Source: Paenibacillus agri (GTDB taxonomy: Bacteria; Bacillota; Bacilli; Paenibacillales; Paenibacillaceae). Taken from it: a DNA stretch of 64,000 nucleotides. Positions 7,997 to 16,330 of this stretch are shown in pieces. The position numbers and the translations under genes are program-made. Each line of letters opens with the position of its first letter. Position 1 is the first letter of the stretch. The stretch is from assembly GCF_013359945.1 (NCBI RefSeq), contig NZ_JABWCS010000216.1:124001-188000 (forward strand), read 5' to 3'. Under the pieces are notes generated by a model. That model worked only from the letters and a program-made list of their open reading frames with translations. It did no database searches and was not told the origin of the DNA.

Positions 7997-8671
7997 ATGT
8001 GTGGACGTTACACCATTACAGTTTCTATTGAAGAACTAATGTTGAGATATCTTACGAATGACGCCAGCATCCTTCATTATGCCCCCAGATACAATGCCGC
8101 TCCCATGCAGCATATACCGGCTGTGATTCATACAGGCACCGGCAACCGAATCGGTGAACTGCGTTGGGGCCTTGTCCCATCCTGGGCGCAAGACGACAAG
8201 ATTGGCAGCAAGATGATCAACGCCCGCGGGGAGTCATTATTGGAGAAAGCCTCGTTCAAGAAACTCGTGGCGTCACGGCGGTGCCTGATCCCAGCTGACG
8301 GCTATTATGATTGGAAACAGGTAGACGGTCGCAAACAGCCCATGAGAATCGGCATGTCGGACGGCAGTATTTTCTCCATGGCTGCTTTATATGATATATG
8401 GATGGACCCGAAAGGCCAGAAGCTGGCCACCTGCACGATTATCACGACCACTCCCAATACATTAATGGCAGAGATTCATGACCGAATGCCTGTTATTCTG
8501 CGACCGGAAGATGAAAGCGACTGGCTCGGACGGGACAACCACGATGTCCAGAATTTATTAAAGCTGCTTAAGCCTTATGAATCTGCCAAAATGAGAGCAT
8601 ACCCCGTAGACCCTGCTGTCGGTAATGTCAAAAACGATTATCCCGAACTATTGAAAGAGGCTGCCGAGTAG
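7997..8671 (+). CDS. SRAP-domain protein (HMCES/YedK family), abasic-site DNA-protein crosslink enzyme
   Basis: A 224-residue SOS-response-associated protein. Members covalently trap abasic sites in single-stranded DNA through Cys2. Seen here: MCGRYT start (Cys2 exposed after Met removal), Asn33 in RYNAAP, the NARGES block at 75-80, and His161 in EIHDRMP. The usual catalytic glutamate of the GxYEW motif (Glu105 in YedK) is Asp105 here (PADGYYDW), a conservative but unusual change. TCGGAGGG lies 10 bases before ATG. No LexA dyad is visible immediately upstream, but lexA lies 1.1 kb away. Single gene, convergent with the holin gene. Confidence 0.9.
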   Translation: MCGRYTITVSIEELMLRYLTNDASILHYAPRYNAAPMQHIPAVIHTGTGNRIGELRWGLVPSWAQDDKIGSKMINARGESLLEKASFKKLVASRRCLIPADGYYDWKQVDGRKQPMRIGMSDGSIFSMAALYDIWMDPKGQKLATCTIITTTPNTLMAEIHDRMPVILRPEDESDWLGRDNHDVQNLLKLLKPYESAKMRAYPVDPAVGNVKNDYPELLKEAAE

Positions 8672-8684
8672 CAGCCCCCTTTAC

Positions 8685-8963
8685 TTACTCTTTGGTATTT
8701 CCATTCCGGTTGTTAAAGGCCAGTTCGAACAGTCCTGTCGCGGATAAACCCGCCAACGCTCCCGCCCATAGCCGCAGCACGAGTTCCATATCTGTGAACG
8801 GATAAGCTGCCGCTCCAATAAGCATCCCTACAATTACACCGATTAACGGTAAAATATTCTTGGGAACCTTCACCGTGACCTTCACCAGCTGTACCCCTGT
8901 CAGCACGAAGACAGACAACAGAGATGCAAAGGCCAGAACATTACTTAAATTCTGATTCTCCAT
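8685..8963 (-). CDS. Hol118-type holin family protein
   Basis: 92 residues with three hydrophobic segments (about 8-28, 36-54 and 62-82) and a short polar tail. The C-terminal motif LWAGALAGLSATGLFE closely matches the Listeria phage A118 holin family. Such proteins form membrane lesions that release endolysin, and chromosomal copies are common in Paenibacillus outside prophages. No endolysin or phage gene is adjacent, so lysis, export or spore germination roles are all open. The start is preceded by AGGGGAGAGG. It converges on the SRAP gene. Confidence 0.75.
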   Translation of the reverse strand: MENQNLSNVLAFASLLSVFVLTGVQLVKVTVKVPKNILPLIGVIVGMLIGAAAYPFTDMELVLRLWAGALAGLSATGLFELAFNNRNGNTKE

Positions 8964-9184
8964 CCACCTCTCCCCTTTCTGCTCTTCTATTCCTATTCCT
9001 CACTCAAGCGGTACATGCTCAATAATCAAGCCCTCTCTCCAAAAATATACCGTTCCGCATACAAATATTTGTCTTGTCAGCATACTATATTGCAAAAATG
9101 CTAGCCGAAACAAAACTGCCATGCATAACACTAAGCGTCATAATCGCGTTAGATTACTCCTAAGAATGAGGAGGTGCAGGTTCG

Positions 9185-9370
9185 ATGTGGGGAATCATGA
9201 TTCAGCAATATCTCGATTACTCAATTAGACATCCGGAGGAGCAGTTCAAGCCGGGGAATATTTTCGAGCGCTTCTATTCATTTATGGTGGATTTGTTGGG
9301 AATGGACGAACAGGACGCGGAGATCGAAGTTGCTTACTTTATGAACGCAATGTATGACCTGATGGATTAA
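9185..9370 (+). CDS. Small acidic hypothetical protein
   Basis: 61 residues, MWGIMIQQYLDYSIRHPEEQ at the start, acidic C-terminal half (MDEQDAEIEVAYFMNAMYDL). Predicted soluble and helical. GAGGAGGTG lies 10 bases before ATG, which argues for a real gene. No known family recognised. Confidence 0.6.
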   Translation: MWGIMIQQYLDYSIRHPEEQFKPGNIFERFYSFMVDLLGMDEQDAEIEVAYFMNAMYDLMD

Positions 9371-9598
9371 CAGATGCCTTTACTTGCAAAAGAACCCTTC
9401 AAGGCCAGTCTTGAGGGGTCCGCGGCATGTGTTTACACCCGCATTCCTCTCGCGAACCTCATCCTCTCCACAATTTTTTTGTCCCATCTACCAATCACCC
9501 TAAAGTCCTATCATTTCGAAATATTTTCCTATGTATATAGAACTATAGACATAGAGATGCTATATTTAGGGAAACCCTATAATTGGAAAGGTGAGTAT

Positions 9599-10024
9599 AT
9601 GATACGGAAAATCGCTAGATTTAGTTTGTTGTTCGTTCTTATTTTTGTGCTAAGTACCCAGCCCCTGTTCGCAGCTGGTAACACCGTAAAGATTAAAGTC
9701 ACATTTGTGGAAGCTAAATTAGTGGAGAACAATCATGTGGGCAACGAATGGTGGTGGGGCGGTTTTGTTAATGGCAAAGAACTTAATGACGGGGAAAGCG
9801 TGACGGTTAGCGCCAATGCCGCCGGATCAATCAAACTTCATGCAGAAGCACAGGAACAAGACAAGTACCCGGATGATGGCGAAGCAAGCGCCTCCGTTAA
9901 AGTCTCCTCCATTAAAACCAGCGTGACCAAGAAGCTGAACGTGACCGTTGTCGAGAACCGTGGGCGTTATTCCGGGAACACCGCGAAGTGGCAGTTTACT
10001 TTTAAGCTGGAGAAAGTGAAGTAA
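9599..10024 (+). CDS. Small secreted protein, function unknown
   Basis: 141 residues with a Sec signal peptide: MIRKIAR, hydrophobic core FSLLFVLIFVLS, and a likely cut after AFA or LFAA near residue 25. The mature part is beta-rich and highly charged, with one aromatic patch NEWWWGG and repeated Val/Lys strands (VKVSSIKTSVTKKLNVTVVE). The open frame extends 75 codons further upstream but the internal ATG at 9599 has AAAGGTGA upstream and gives the signal peptide directly. No catalytic motif is visible; an Ig-like or adhesin-like fold is possible. Confidence 0.65.
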   Translation: MIRKIARFSLLFVLIFVLSTQPLFAAGNTVKIKVTFVEAKLVENNHVGNEWWWGGFVNGKELNDGESVTVSANAAGSIKLHAEAQEQDKYPDDGEASASVKVSSIKTSVTKKLNVTVVENRGRYSGNTAKWQFTFKLEKVK

Positions 10025-10063
10025 GTTCTAAAATAGCTTTCTTAAAGTCAACTGCCTAAAGAA

Positions 10064-10159
10064 TTATGAATTGAAGCTCATTCCGATCCAGCCGATAACA
10101 TATGCAGTAAGGATAATTAAAAGCACAACTGCAGTCAGCCAACCATATTTCCGGCTCAT
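10064..10159 (-). CDS. Small single-pass membrane peptide
   Basis: 31 residues, MSRKYGWLTAVVLLIILTAY then VIGWIGMSFNS. One transmembrane helix. GGGAGGTAGCGAA before ATG is a strong ribosome site. Function unknown. Confidence 0.55.
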   Translation of the reverse strand: MSRKYGWLTAVVLLIILTAYVIGWIGMSFNS

Positions 10160-10503
10160 TTCGCTACCTCCCTTGTCTAACGTAGCCATCGTGCCTCCTC
10201 AATCGCAGATGGATTGTTGTATTCTTCCATGATCTATGACTTTGCTTATGAACAAAAATTAGAGCAGCTACGGAGGTAATTATGAAAAAGAAAACGTTGT
10301 TAATCACTAGGATGATCTCTCCCTAGTCATCAGTTATGCACGTAAATATAATGGTACAGGCGGAGCTTGGTTTTAAACAAATTAAACAATAAAAGGCCTC
10401 TGGACTTCCAGGACCTTTTATTATCTAACCATACTTATAATATTTTATTAAAATGATTGAGTAAGCGGTTTAGACTTTTTAGGAAGCGCTCAATTAGTCA
10501 CAC
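10160..10503. other. Intergenic region with a possible broken micro-ORF
   Basis: No convincing full gene. CGGAGGTAAT precedes an ATG at 10282 that encodes 14 codons (MKKKTLLITRMISP) ending at TAG 10326; the -1 frame then continues LVISYARKYNGTGGAWF to TAA at 10376. This may be a one-base frameshift in a 30-residue peptide gene, or a leader peptide. A terminator-like hairpin follows at 10391-10423. Confidence 0.35.
10391..10423 (+). terminator. Terminator-like hairpin
   Basis: AAAAGGCC-TCTGGA ... TCCAGGACCTTTT followed by ATTAT, downstream of the broken micro-ORF. Confidence 0.6.
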
Positions 10504-10674
10504 TTACCCTGCGGATACAAATTGAACAATACCTACTATGAACAGAATAATAAAAAGTCCAATAATAACACTTAGGGTAGTCCAAACGAATTTTTGTGGT
10601 CCTCTTGGTGATAAACCCTCCAACCTCGCAACACGCTCTTCAAGTTCTTTGTATCTTCTGTCGAGATCACTCAT
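10504..10674 (-). CDS. Small coiled-coil plus membrane-helix protein
   Basis: 56 residues. The head MSDLDRRYKELEERVARLEG is a short heptad-like coiled coil, followed by LSPRGPQKF and one hydrophobic helix (VWTTLSVIIGLFIILFIVGIV). GGAGGG precedes ATG. This tail-anchored design, Nin/Nout unknown, is seen in many small Bacillales proteins. It lies at the edge of the decayed strip 10.75-12.45 kb. Confidence 0.6.
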   Translation of the reverse strand: MSDLDRRYKELEERVARLEGLSPRGPQKFVWTTLSVIIGLFIILFIVGIVQFVSAG

Positions 10675-10751
10675 GAACAACCCTCCAAACGTTTCTTATC
10701 ACTAAAATTAATTTCAATTATAATAAATTTGGGACATTATGTAAATAAACT

Positions 10752-10848
10752 TTCGCGCTTCATAATTACATCAATTGCAAGGTAAGGGTTAGCAGCAGGG
10801 GCCGGGTTACGAACCTCTACGCGTGTTTCTGAGACCTCTTGAAGGCAT
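10752..10848 (-). pseudogene. Fragment of a glutamine synthetase gene
   Basis: On the minus strand this encodes TRVEVRNPAPAANPYLAI, the same block as TRVEVRNPDPAANPYLALA of the intact glnA. At DNA level 10776-10844 matches 13428-13495 with two substitutions around the RVEVRNP codons, then one inserted base; similarity fades toward 10752. Only about 30 codons remain. It abuts the 3' end of the broken uvrA-like gene, so it marks a recombination scar or the remnant of a second glnA-type gene. Confidence 0.8.
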
Positions 10849-10852
10849 CGGG

Positions 10853-11655
10853 TTAATGACAATGATGTGAGTTCGCTTTTACAATACTTCCTTTAAAAAC
10901 GTCACGCCCCGCACCCGGACCAATATCGATGATGTGATCTGCCGTTTTGATAACATCCAGGTTATGCTCAATGACTAACACGGTATGACCTGAATCCACC
11001 AAGCGATTAATGCACTGTAACAATTTTTGTATATCTGCGACATGCAGTCCTGTCGTGGGTTCATCTAATATATAAATATTGCTTGCACCTTTCTTGATTT
11101 TTGATAGTTCAGCCGCTAGCTTTACGCGCTGAGCTTCCCCTCCTGAAATCGTGGATGAGGACTGTCCTAATCGCAAATAACCTAACCCTAATTCGCTCAT
11201 AACCACTAATTTATGATGAATGTAAGGAACTGACTTAAAAAACTCAATCGCTTCATCAATCGAAAGATGTAATACTTCCGAGATCGACTTTCCGTTATAC
11301 GTAATTTCCAGGATTTCTTCTTTATAACGGGACCCTTGGCATGAAGAGCACGTGACTACGACATCGGGCATAAATTGCAGTTCTGTTGTTAACAATCCTA
11401 CTCCATTACATTCATCACATCTTCCGCTTCCCGTTTGGGTAAAGCTAAAGTCAAATGGCGTAACCCCAGCCTCTTGTCCTTGGTCTGTTTCAGCGAAGAG
11501 CTGCCTTATCCGATCAAAAATCCCCATATAGGTAGCCGGACTTGAGTTTACCGATCGGTAATTGATCGATATGTATGCAGTGATTAACATGCTGAATCCC
11601 CTCAATAGAATCATGCTCTCCCGGGATAATATGAGGATTTACAATCGAATGTAGT
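10853..11655 (-). pseudogene. Broken UvrA-like excinuclease ATPase (C-terminal half, frameshifted)
   Basis: The main frame encodes the C-terminal half of a UvrA-family ABC ATPase: SSPATYMGIFDRIRQLFAET, zinc-finger cysteines GRCDECNGVG and CSSCQGSRY, signature TISGGEAQRVKLA, Walker B YILDEPTTGLH, and VLVIEHNLDVI. Upstream of a one-base shift near 11545-11560 the next frame reads PGEHDSIEGIQHVNHCIHID then QLPIGK, the expected preceding UvrA block, so the homology crosses frames. The Walker A half is absent and the last residues (KANSHHCH) are not UvrA-like. The short C-terminal spacing resembles the self-resistance type of UvrA paralogue. Not expected to be functional. Confidence 0.85.
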
Positions 11656-11670
11656 TTTTTTTATAAAATT

Positions 11671-12443
11671 TCATGTTTGAATGAGAACATATGCTGGCTC
11701 ATCTACTTCGATTCTGCTTCGGCTTGTTAAGCGAATAGAGTGTGGTACTCTTCTAATGATGTTCAAGTCAGATAACCATTCACAAGCTTCGAGGAAATGC
11801 GGAATACTGACATCAGTACGTTTGAACAAATGATCATGAAGATAGGATATTGGCTGGGGCATCCATTAGTTCAGGTTCAAGCGCCATAGCTTGAGGCACT
11901 ACTTTTTGTAAAGGGACTTTCCCATTCATGATTACGACAAGATGAGCGATATTATCAATAAGGTCACTCATTTTATAGTAGCCGTATGAAAAATCCTTTA
12001 AAACCATGATTGTTTTTAGTGTTTTATAATAACCAGCAATCGTATTCATTCCATAAATAGCCAGCTGTAAGGCGATGTCGTTATCCCCCAGCTCCTGGAT
12101 GTCTGCAAAATAGGTCTCAATACTGGGGTCTGTAGTATACAAAAGCCTGCTTTGGTGAATTAAAGAATGAAAATCATCGCCTTGTACAAGGCTTTGAAGC
12201 TTCTTCTTGAAACTCATTCTGGAGAAAACCAACGCATTGATTATAATTCCATGTTCTATAAAACTACGAAAATCAAATGCTATCTTCTCATCATTGACCA
12301 CAAGAATCAAATCAATATCTGACTTCTTCCAAAGGATACCGCTGACATAACTGCCATAAGCAATGGCTGCTACAATAGCTTTATCCTTCTTAAGTTTGGA
12401 AAGGAACTGACCTAATGCAATATCGAAGTTCTCTTTTTATCAT
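11671..12443 (-). pseudogene. Nucleotidyltransferase-domain gene with two frameshifts
   Basis: Read across frames this is a roughly 255-residue protein. The start ATGATAAAAAG appears to carry one extra A: with four instead of five A it would read MIKENFDIALGQFLSKLKKD and continue into AIAYGSYVSGILWKKSDIDL, the GSxxxG-SDIDL motif of Pol-beta-type nucleotidyltransferases (metal-binding Asp pair). A middle helical part follows (12310-11834), then a second shift near 11840-11860 leads into a C-terminal part DHLFKRTDVSIPHFLEACEW with a winged-helix feel. The family includes aminoglycoside adenylyltransferase-like and toxin-antitoxin MNT proteins. Either a decayed gene or base-calling errors in homopolymers. 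Confidence 0.7.
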
Positions 12444-12462
12444 CAAAAAGAGTGTTCCCCTT

Positions 12463-12900
12463 TCAAGCTAATATGGTGCTTGATAATTCTTTTATTGCTC
12501 TTCTATGTAATTCTGGCTGGATTGCTGGATAAGTTAGTTCTCCTGGCAATTCTTCCATCAAACATATTTCACCTATTTCACTCTCAGGCATTAGATCTCC
12601 TAGTTCTGTAACTTCAGAATAGAATAACCCCCCAAAAGATTCCTCACTATTGTCATGTATAACAGAATAAATTAACAATGGAACTACATTAAACGAAAGG
12701 GCTCCAGTTTCTTCATAAAGTTCACGACGTGCTGTCTCATGAATATCTTCATTTACCTCTCTTCTTCCACCTGGGATTTCCCAAGTATCCCGTTCTTTAT
12801 GTTTTACATAGATAGATTTATTTTGGTACCTGGCGAAAATCACAGCATATTTCAAACGAGAATCTTCTATTGTATTCAAATCATAAAACTTAACTTGCAT
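12463..12900 (-). CDS. NUDIX hydrolase
   Basis: 145 residues with a complete Nudix box near 45-67: GGRREVNEDIHE then TARRELYEETG, matching GX5EX7REUXEEXGU, including the REYEE-type metal-binding glutamates. Such enzymes split nucleoside diphosphates linked to another moiety. The substrate is not evident; IPGGRRE context is common to MutT-like house-cleaning enzymes. The ribosome site is weak (GGCGGTG). It lies 19 bp upstream of the broken nucleotidyltransferase on the same strand and may once have been in its operon. Confidence 0.85.
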   Translation of the reverse strand: MQVKFYDLNTIEDSRLKYAVIFARYQNKSIYVKHKERDTWEIPGGRREVNEDIHETARRELYEETGALSFNVVPLLIYSVIHDNSEESFGGLFYSEVTELGDLMPESEIGEICLMEELPGELTYPAIQPELHRRAIKELSSTILA

Positions 12901-13089
12901 ACACTAGCACCGCCTATAATATTTGTCACTGCTCTGATCCAGTTACATATTCTGGTTAATCGCGAGCATGAAAACCATTATATTTTATTGGAAACATTAT
13001 GTAAATGATGTTAATCTCTTCAATTAACACAAAGTTAATCTTTAGTTATTGGATAAGGTAATGATGCTGCGCATGATATTTCTCTCCAC

Positions 13090-13121
13090 AAAAAAACCCC
13101 CAACGCTCACGCGTCAGGGGC
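13090..13121 (-). terminator. glnA terminator
   Basis: Minus-strand GCCCCTGACGC-gtga-GCGTTGGGGG followed by TTTTTTT, ten bases after the glnA stop. Confidence 0.9.
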
Positions 13122-13130
13122 TGCTTCATT

Positions 13131-14459
13131 CTAGTAAAGAGTAATGTATTGATCTCTTTCCCATTGGTGTACTTGCGTACGGTAGATATCCCACTCGATT
13201 TCTTTAAGCTCGTAGAAGTGAGCCAGTGCGTGCTCGCCGAGTGCTTCGGTAATCACTTGGCTACGAATGAGTTCGCTAAGTGCTTCTTTCAGGTCGGATG
13301 GCAAGCTAGGGATGCCTTCTTCAATACGCTCTTCTTCGGACATCACATAGATGTTACGGTCGATTGGAGCTGGAAGCTCAAGCTGACGCTTGATGCCATC
13401 AAGGCCTGCCTTCAACATTACAGCAAGTGCAAGGTAAGGGTTAGCAGCAGGGTCCGGGTTACGAACCTCTACGCGAGTGCTGAGACCTCTTGAAGCCGGG
13501 ATACGGATCATCGGGCTGCGGTTACTTGCAGACCATGCCACGTAACAAGGGGCTTCATAGCCAGGAACCAGACGTTTGTACGAGTTCACAGTCGGGTTGG
13601 TGATAGCTGCAAAAGCACGTGCGTGCTTCAGGATGCCCGCCATGTAATAACGCGCGGTTTTGCTGAGGCCCAGCGTATCGCTCTCGTCATAGAACATGTT
13701 CTCGTTGCCTTTGAACAACGATTGGTGAGCGTGCATACCAGAACCGTTCATTCCGAACAGTGGTTTCGGCATAAAGGTTGCGTGTAGACCATGTTGACGG
13801 GCAACAGTCTTCACGACAAGCTTGAAAGTTTGAATTTGGTCAGCCGCTTTGATGGCGTCTGCATATTTGAAGTCAATCTCATGCTGGCCGGAAGCCACTT
13901 CATGGTGGGAAGCTTCGATCTCAAAGCCCATTTCTTCCAGGGTCAACACGATTTCGCGACGGCAGTTTTCGCCAAGGTCCATAGGTGCCAAGTCGAAGTA
14001 TCCGCCGTGGTCGTTAAGTTCCATGGTCGGATTACCCTTCTCATCTGTCTTGAACAGGAAGAATTCCGGTTCTGGACCAACGTTCATGGAAGTGAAGCCG
14101 AGTTCTTCCGCTTCCTTCAGACAACGCTTGAGGATACCACGCGGGTCTCCTGCAAACGGAGTACCATCCGGCATGTAGACATCACAGATCAGACGCGCTA
14201 CACGGCTGTCAGTTACCCAAGGGAAAATTACCCAAGTGCTAAGGTCAGGATACAGATACATGTCAGACTCTTCGATACGTACATAACCTTCGATGGAAGA
14301 ACCATCGAACATCATTTTATTGTCGAGCGCTTTTTCCAATTGGCTTACAGGAATCTCAACGTTTTTGATAGTACCCAGCAAATCGGTGAACTGAAGACGA
14401 ATGAAACGAACATTTTCTTCTTTGGAAATACGCAGAATATCTTCTTTAGTAAAGCTCAC
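13131..14459 (-). CDS. glnA: Glutamine synthetase type I-alpha
   Basis: 442 residues, the standard length for Firmicute GSI-alpha. It joins ammonia to glutamate using ATP in the cytoplasm as a dodecamer. Visible blocks: DGSSIEGYVRIEESDMYLYP near 52-71, NVGPEPEFFLF near 127 (metal ligands), the HEVASGQHEIDF segment near 187, GSGMHAHQSLF near 240 (His for ATP binding), and NRSPMIRIP then STRVEVRNPDPAANPYLA near 320-345. There is no adenylylation-type extended C-terminus, so control is by feedback and by GlnR binding. The start is GTG with GGGAGAGG upstream. It follows glnR by 30 bp, forming the glnRA operon, and ends at a strong terminator. Confidence 0.98.
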   Translation of the reverse strand: MSFTKEDILRISKEENVRFIRLQFTDLLGTIKNVEIPVSQLEKALDNKMMFDGSSIEGYVRIEESDMYLYPDLSTWVIFPWVTDSRVARLICDVYMPDGTPFAGDPRGILKRCLKEAEELGFTSMNVGPEPEFFLFKTDEKGNPTMELNDHGGYFDLAPMDLGENCRREIVLTLEEMGFEIEASHHEVASGQHEIDFKYADAIKAADQIQTFKLVVKTVARQHGLHATFMPKPLFGMNGSGMHAHQSLFKGNENMFYDESDTLGLSKTARYYMAGILKHARAFAAITNPTVNSYKRLVPGYEAPCYVAWSASNRSPMIRIPASRGLSTRVEVRNPDPAANPYLALAVMLKAGLDGIKRQLELPAPIDRNIYVMSEEERIEEGIPSLPSDLKEALSELIRSQVITEALGEHALAHFYELKEIEWDIYRTQVHQWERDQYITLY

Positions 14460-14489
14460 AATAACCTCTCCCTTTCACGTATCTTTATA

Positions 14490-14900
14490 TTATTTATTGA
14501 AAAACCGGGATAACTCACCTTGAATGAGAGATACTTGTCCCGGTCTTTTTCCGGAAACGAGCTCTTGCTTCAACAAACGGTGAAGCTGGGAATCGGACAA
14601 CTCTCTGCGTTTTACCTCTGTATCAGGAGTAATGACGGTCGCCTCTTCGGATTCCTTGGAGACAGGATTCATAACCTGCTTAATCCCGGCGATATTAACG
14701 CCCTTCTCAATCAAAGCCTTAATCTCCAGTAGACGTTCTACATCGTTAAAAGAGAACAAACGCTGGTTGCCGGAAGTACGCGCTGGTACAATCAGGCTGT
14801 GCTGCTCATAATAGCGAATCTGCCTTGCCGACAAATCGGTTAGCTTCATTACAATCCCTATAGGAAATAATGCCATATTTCTGCGGATTTCATCACCCAT
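14490..14900 (-). CDS. glnR: MerR-family nitrogen repressor GlnR
   Basis: 136 residues. The N-terminal MerR winged helix is clear (FPIGIVMKLTDLSARQIRYY then EQHSLIVPARTSGNQRLFSF), and the C-terminal tail ends ISRFF-like (LSRFFNK), the region that senses feedback-inhibited glutamine synthetase in Bacillus. GlnR represses glnRA and other nitrogen genes when glutamine is plentiful. The promoter TTGACG-17-TACAAT and a consensus GlnR site lie 40-90 bp upstream, so autoregulation is expected. Confidence 0.96.
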   Translation of the reverse strand: MGDEIRRNMALFPIGIVMKLTDLSARQIRYYEQHSLIVPARTSGNQRLFSFNDVERLLEIKALIEKGVNIAGIKQVMNPVSKESEEATVITPDTEVKRRELSDSQLHRLLKQELVSGKRPGQVSLIQGELSRFFNK

Positions 14901-14938
14901 GACTCATCCAACCTTCCAATGATCTTTTTCTATTTATC

Positions 14939-14967
14939 ATTGTACATTCCCTAATCCAGCGCGTCAA
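14939..14967 (-). promoter_or_regulatory. glnRA promoter
   Basis: On the minus strand TTGACG (14962-14967) and TACAAT (14939-14944) are 17 bp apart, 39 bp before the glnR start. No other equally good promoter is seen in the gap. Confidence 0.8.
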
Positions 14968-14972
14968 TAGTA

Positions 14973-14989
14973 TGTTAGATAAACTTACA
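14973..14989. promoter_or_regulatory. GlnR/TnrA operator
   Basis: TGTTA-GATAAAC-TTACA fits TGTNA-N7-TNACA exactly. It lies 5 bp upstream of the glnRA -35 element and overlaps the last codons of ynbB. Confidence 0.85.
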
Positions 14990-16238
14990 ACAATTTACGA
15001 TCTTTCATACTCTGTAAAGCCATCAGCACGCCATATTTCACATGGGAATAGGTCAAACCGCCTTGCATATAGCCAATATATGGTGCGCGGATCGGCGCAT
15101 CGGCCGATAATTCCAGACTGCCGCCTTGAATGAACGTACCTGCCGCCATAATGACAGGATGTTCATAACCTGGCATGTCCCATGGTTCAGGAACCACATG
15201 GCTGTCAACAGCCGCAGCGCGCTGAATCCCTTGAACAAAGGCAATCAGATGATCAGGTCCGTCAAAAGCCACAGCCTGAATAAGGTCCGTACGGGGTTCA
15301 TTCCACGCTGGTTTTGTCTCGAAGCCGCAGCGGGCAAACACGGAAGCTGCGAAAATACTGCCTTTAACCGCTTGTCCCACTGTATGCGGGGCCAGGAACA
15401 GGCCTTGATACAGGCCGCGGGTGGTTCCTAGCATCGCCCCCACCTCACCGCCGATGCCTGGTGCAGTCAGCCGGTACGCGGCTAATTCGACGAGCTCTCT
15501 GCGTCCACAAATATAGCCGCCAGTCTCGGCAATGCCGCCTCCAGGATTTTTAATGAGTGAACCAGCAATAAGATCTGCACCAACCTGCGTCGGCTCCAGC
15601 TCCTCCGTAAATTCACCATAGCAATTGTCCACAAAGACAATTATATCCGGCTTCAGCTCCTTCACCTTCCGCACCATCTCACCGATCTGAGACACCGTGA
15701 AGGATGAGCGCCAGTCATACCCGCGTGAACGCTGAATGCCGATGACCTTGGTATTGTCATTAATGGACAGTGCCACCTCATCCCAGTCTACCCCGCCCTC
15801 TGGTGTCAATGCAACTTCACCGTAACCAATGCCAAAGTCTGCAAGTGAACCTGTTCCGTCGCCGGTTTTGCCAATGACCTTGTGTAAGGTATCGTACGGA
15901 GTGCCTGTGATATAGAGTAGCTCATCCCCCGGTCGCAGCACGCCAAATAGAGCCGTGGAAATGGTATGCGTACCGGAAGCAAAATGAGGCCGCACCAGCG
16001 CCGCCTCCGCACCGAACACATCGGCATACACAAGATCCAGCACCTCACGGCCCCGGTCATTATAAGCATAGCCAGTAGAACCGGCAAAATGGTAGTCACT
16101 AACTTGATGACGCTGAAACGCCTCAATGATCTTCCATTGATTCTTGTCCACAATTCGTTCCAGGTTCTTTACTGCACTTTCGATTTCAAGCTCTGCGGCT
16201 TCTGCCGCCTGTAAAATATCCTCTGCAAATGCTGCCAT
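14985..16238 (-). CDS. ynbB: PLP-dependent protein YnbB (methionine gamma-lyase-like, 'aluminium resistance' family)
   Basis: 417 residues, fold-type I pyridoxal-phosphate enzyme of the Cys/Met-metabolism superfamily. The Schiff-base lysine is Lys230 in GSLIKNPGGG, and Asp204 in VFVDNCYGEF should hold the pyridine nitrogen; PHFASGTHTIS near 84 is the phosphate-binding region. The family was named for aluminium resistance, and its true reaction is poorly defined. Its place between hflX and glnR is the same as in Bacillus subtilis. The last codons carry the GlnR operator of the next operon. No separate promoter was found after hflX; a hairpin lies in the gap. Confidence 0.9.
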   Translation of the reverse strand: MAAFAEDILQAAEAAELEIESAVKNLERIVDKNQWKIIEAFQRHQVSDYHFAGSTGYAYNDRGREVLDLVYADVFGAEAALVRPHFASGTHTISTALFGVLRPGDELLYITGTPYDTLHKVIGKTGDGTGSLADFGIGYGEVALTPEGGVDWDEVALSINDNTKVIGIQRSRGYDWRSSFTVSQIGEMVRKVKELKPDIIVFVDNCYGEFTEELEPTQVGADLIAGSLIKNPGGGIAETGGYICGRRELVELAAYRLTAPGIGGEVGAMLGTTRGLYQGLFLAPHTVGQAVKGSIFAASVFARCGFETKPAWNEPRTDLIQAVAFDGPDHLIAFVQGIQRAAAVDSHVVPEPWDMPGYEHPVIMAAGTFIQGGSLELSADAPIRAPYIGYMQGGLTYSHVKYGVLMALQSMKDRKLL

Positions 16239-16281
16239 GTTTCTCTGCTCTCTCCTTACATTTACTTGCCATTAAAATAAC

Positions 16282-16310
16282 AGGAAGCGACAGTTGCCTG
16301 ACGCTTTCCT
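16282..16310 (-). terminator. Hairpin between hflX and ynbB
   Basis: AGGAAGCG / CGCTTTCCT stem with inner CAG/CTG pairing and only a short T run on the minus strand; a weak or partial terminator after hflX. Confidence 0.5.
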
Positions 16311-16330
16311 GAGCAATACTTATATTCATT

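Noticed and set aside
8685..8963. Prophage remnant around the holin gene
   Set aside because: No integrase, endolysin, tail or other phage gene nearby; Hol118-type holins occur alone in these genomes.
9374..9598. N-terminal extension of the secreted protein
   Set aside because: Would bury the signal peptide; the internal ATG has a ribosome site.
10733..10748. Shared ACATTATGTAAAT at 10736 and 12990 as element ends
   Set aside because: A 13-bp AT-rich match without further similarity; chance cannot be excluded.
13791..14513. 240-codon ORF opposite glnA
   Set aside because: Antisense shadow of a highly conserved gene.
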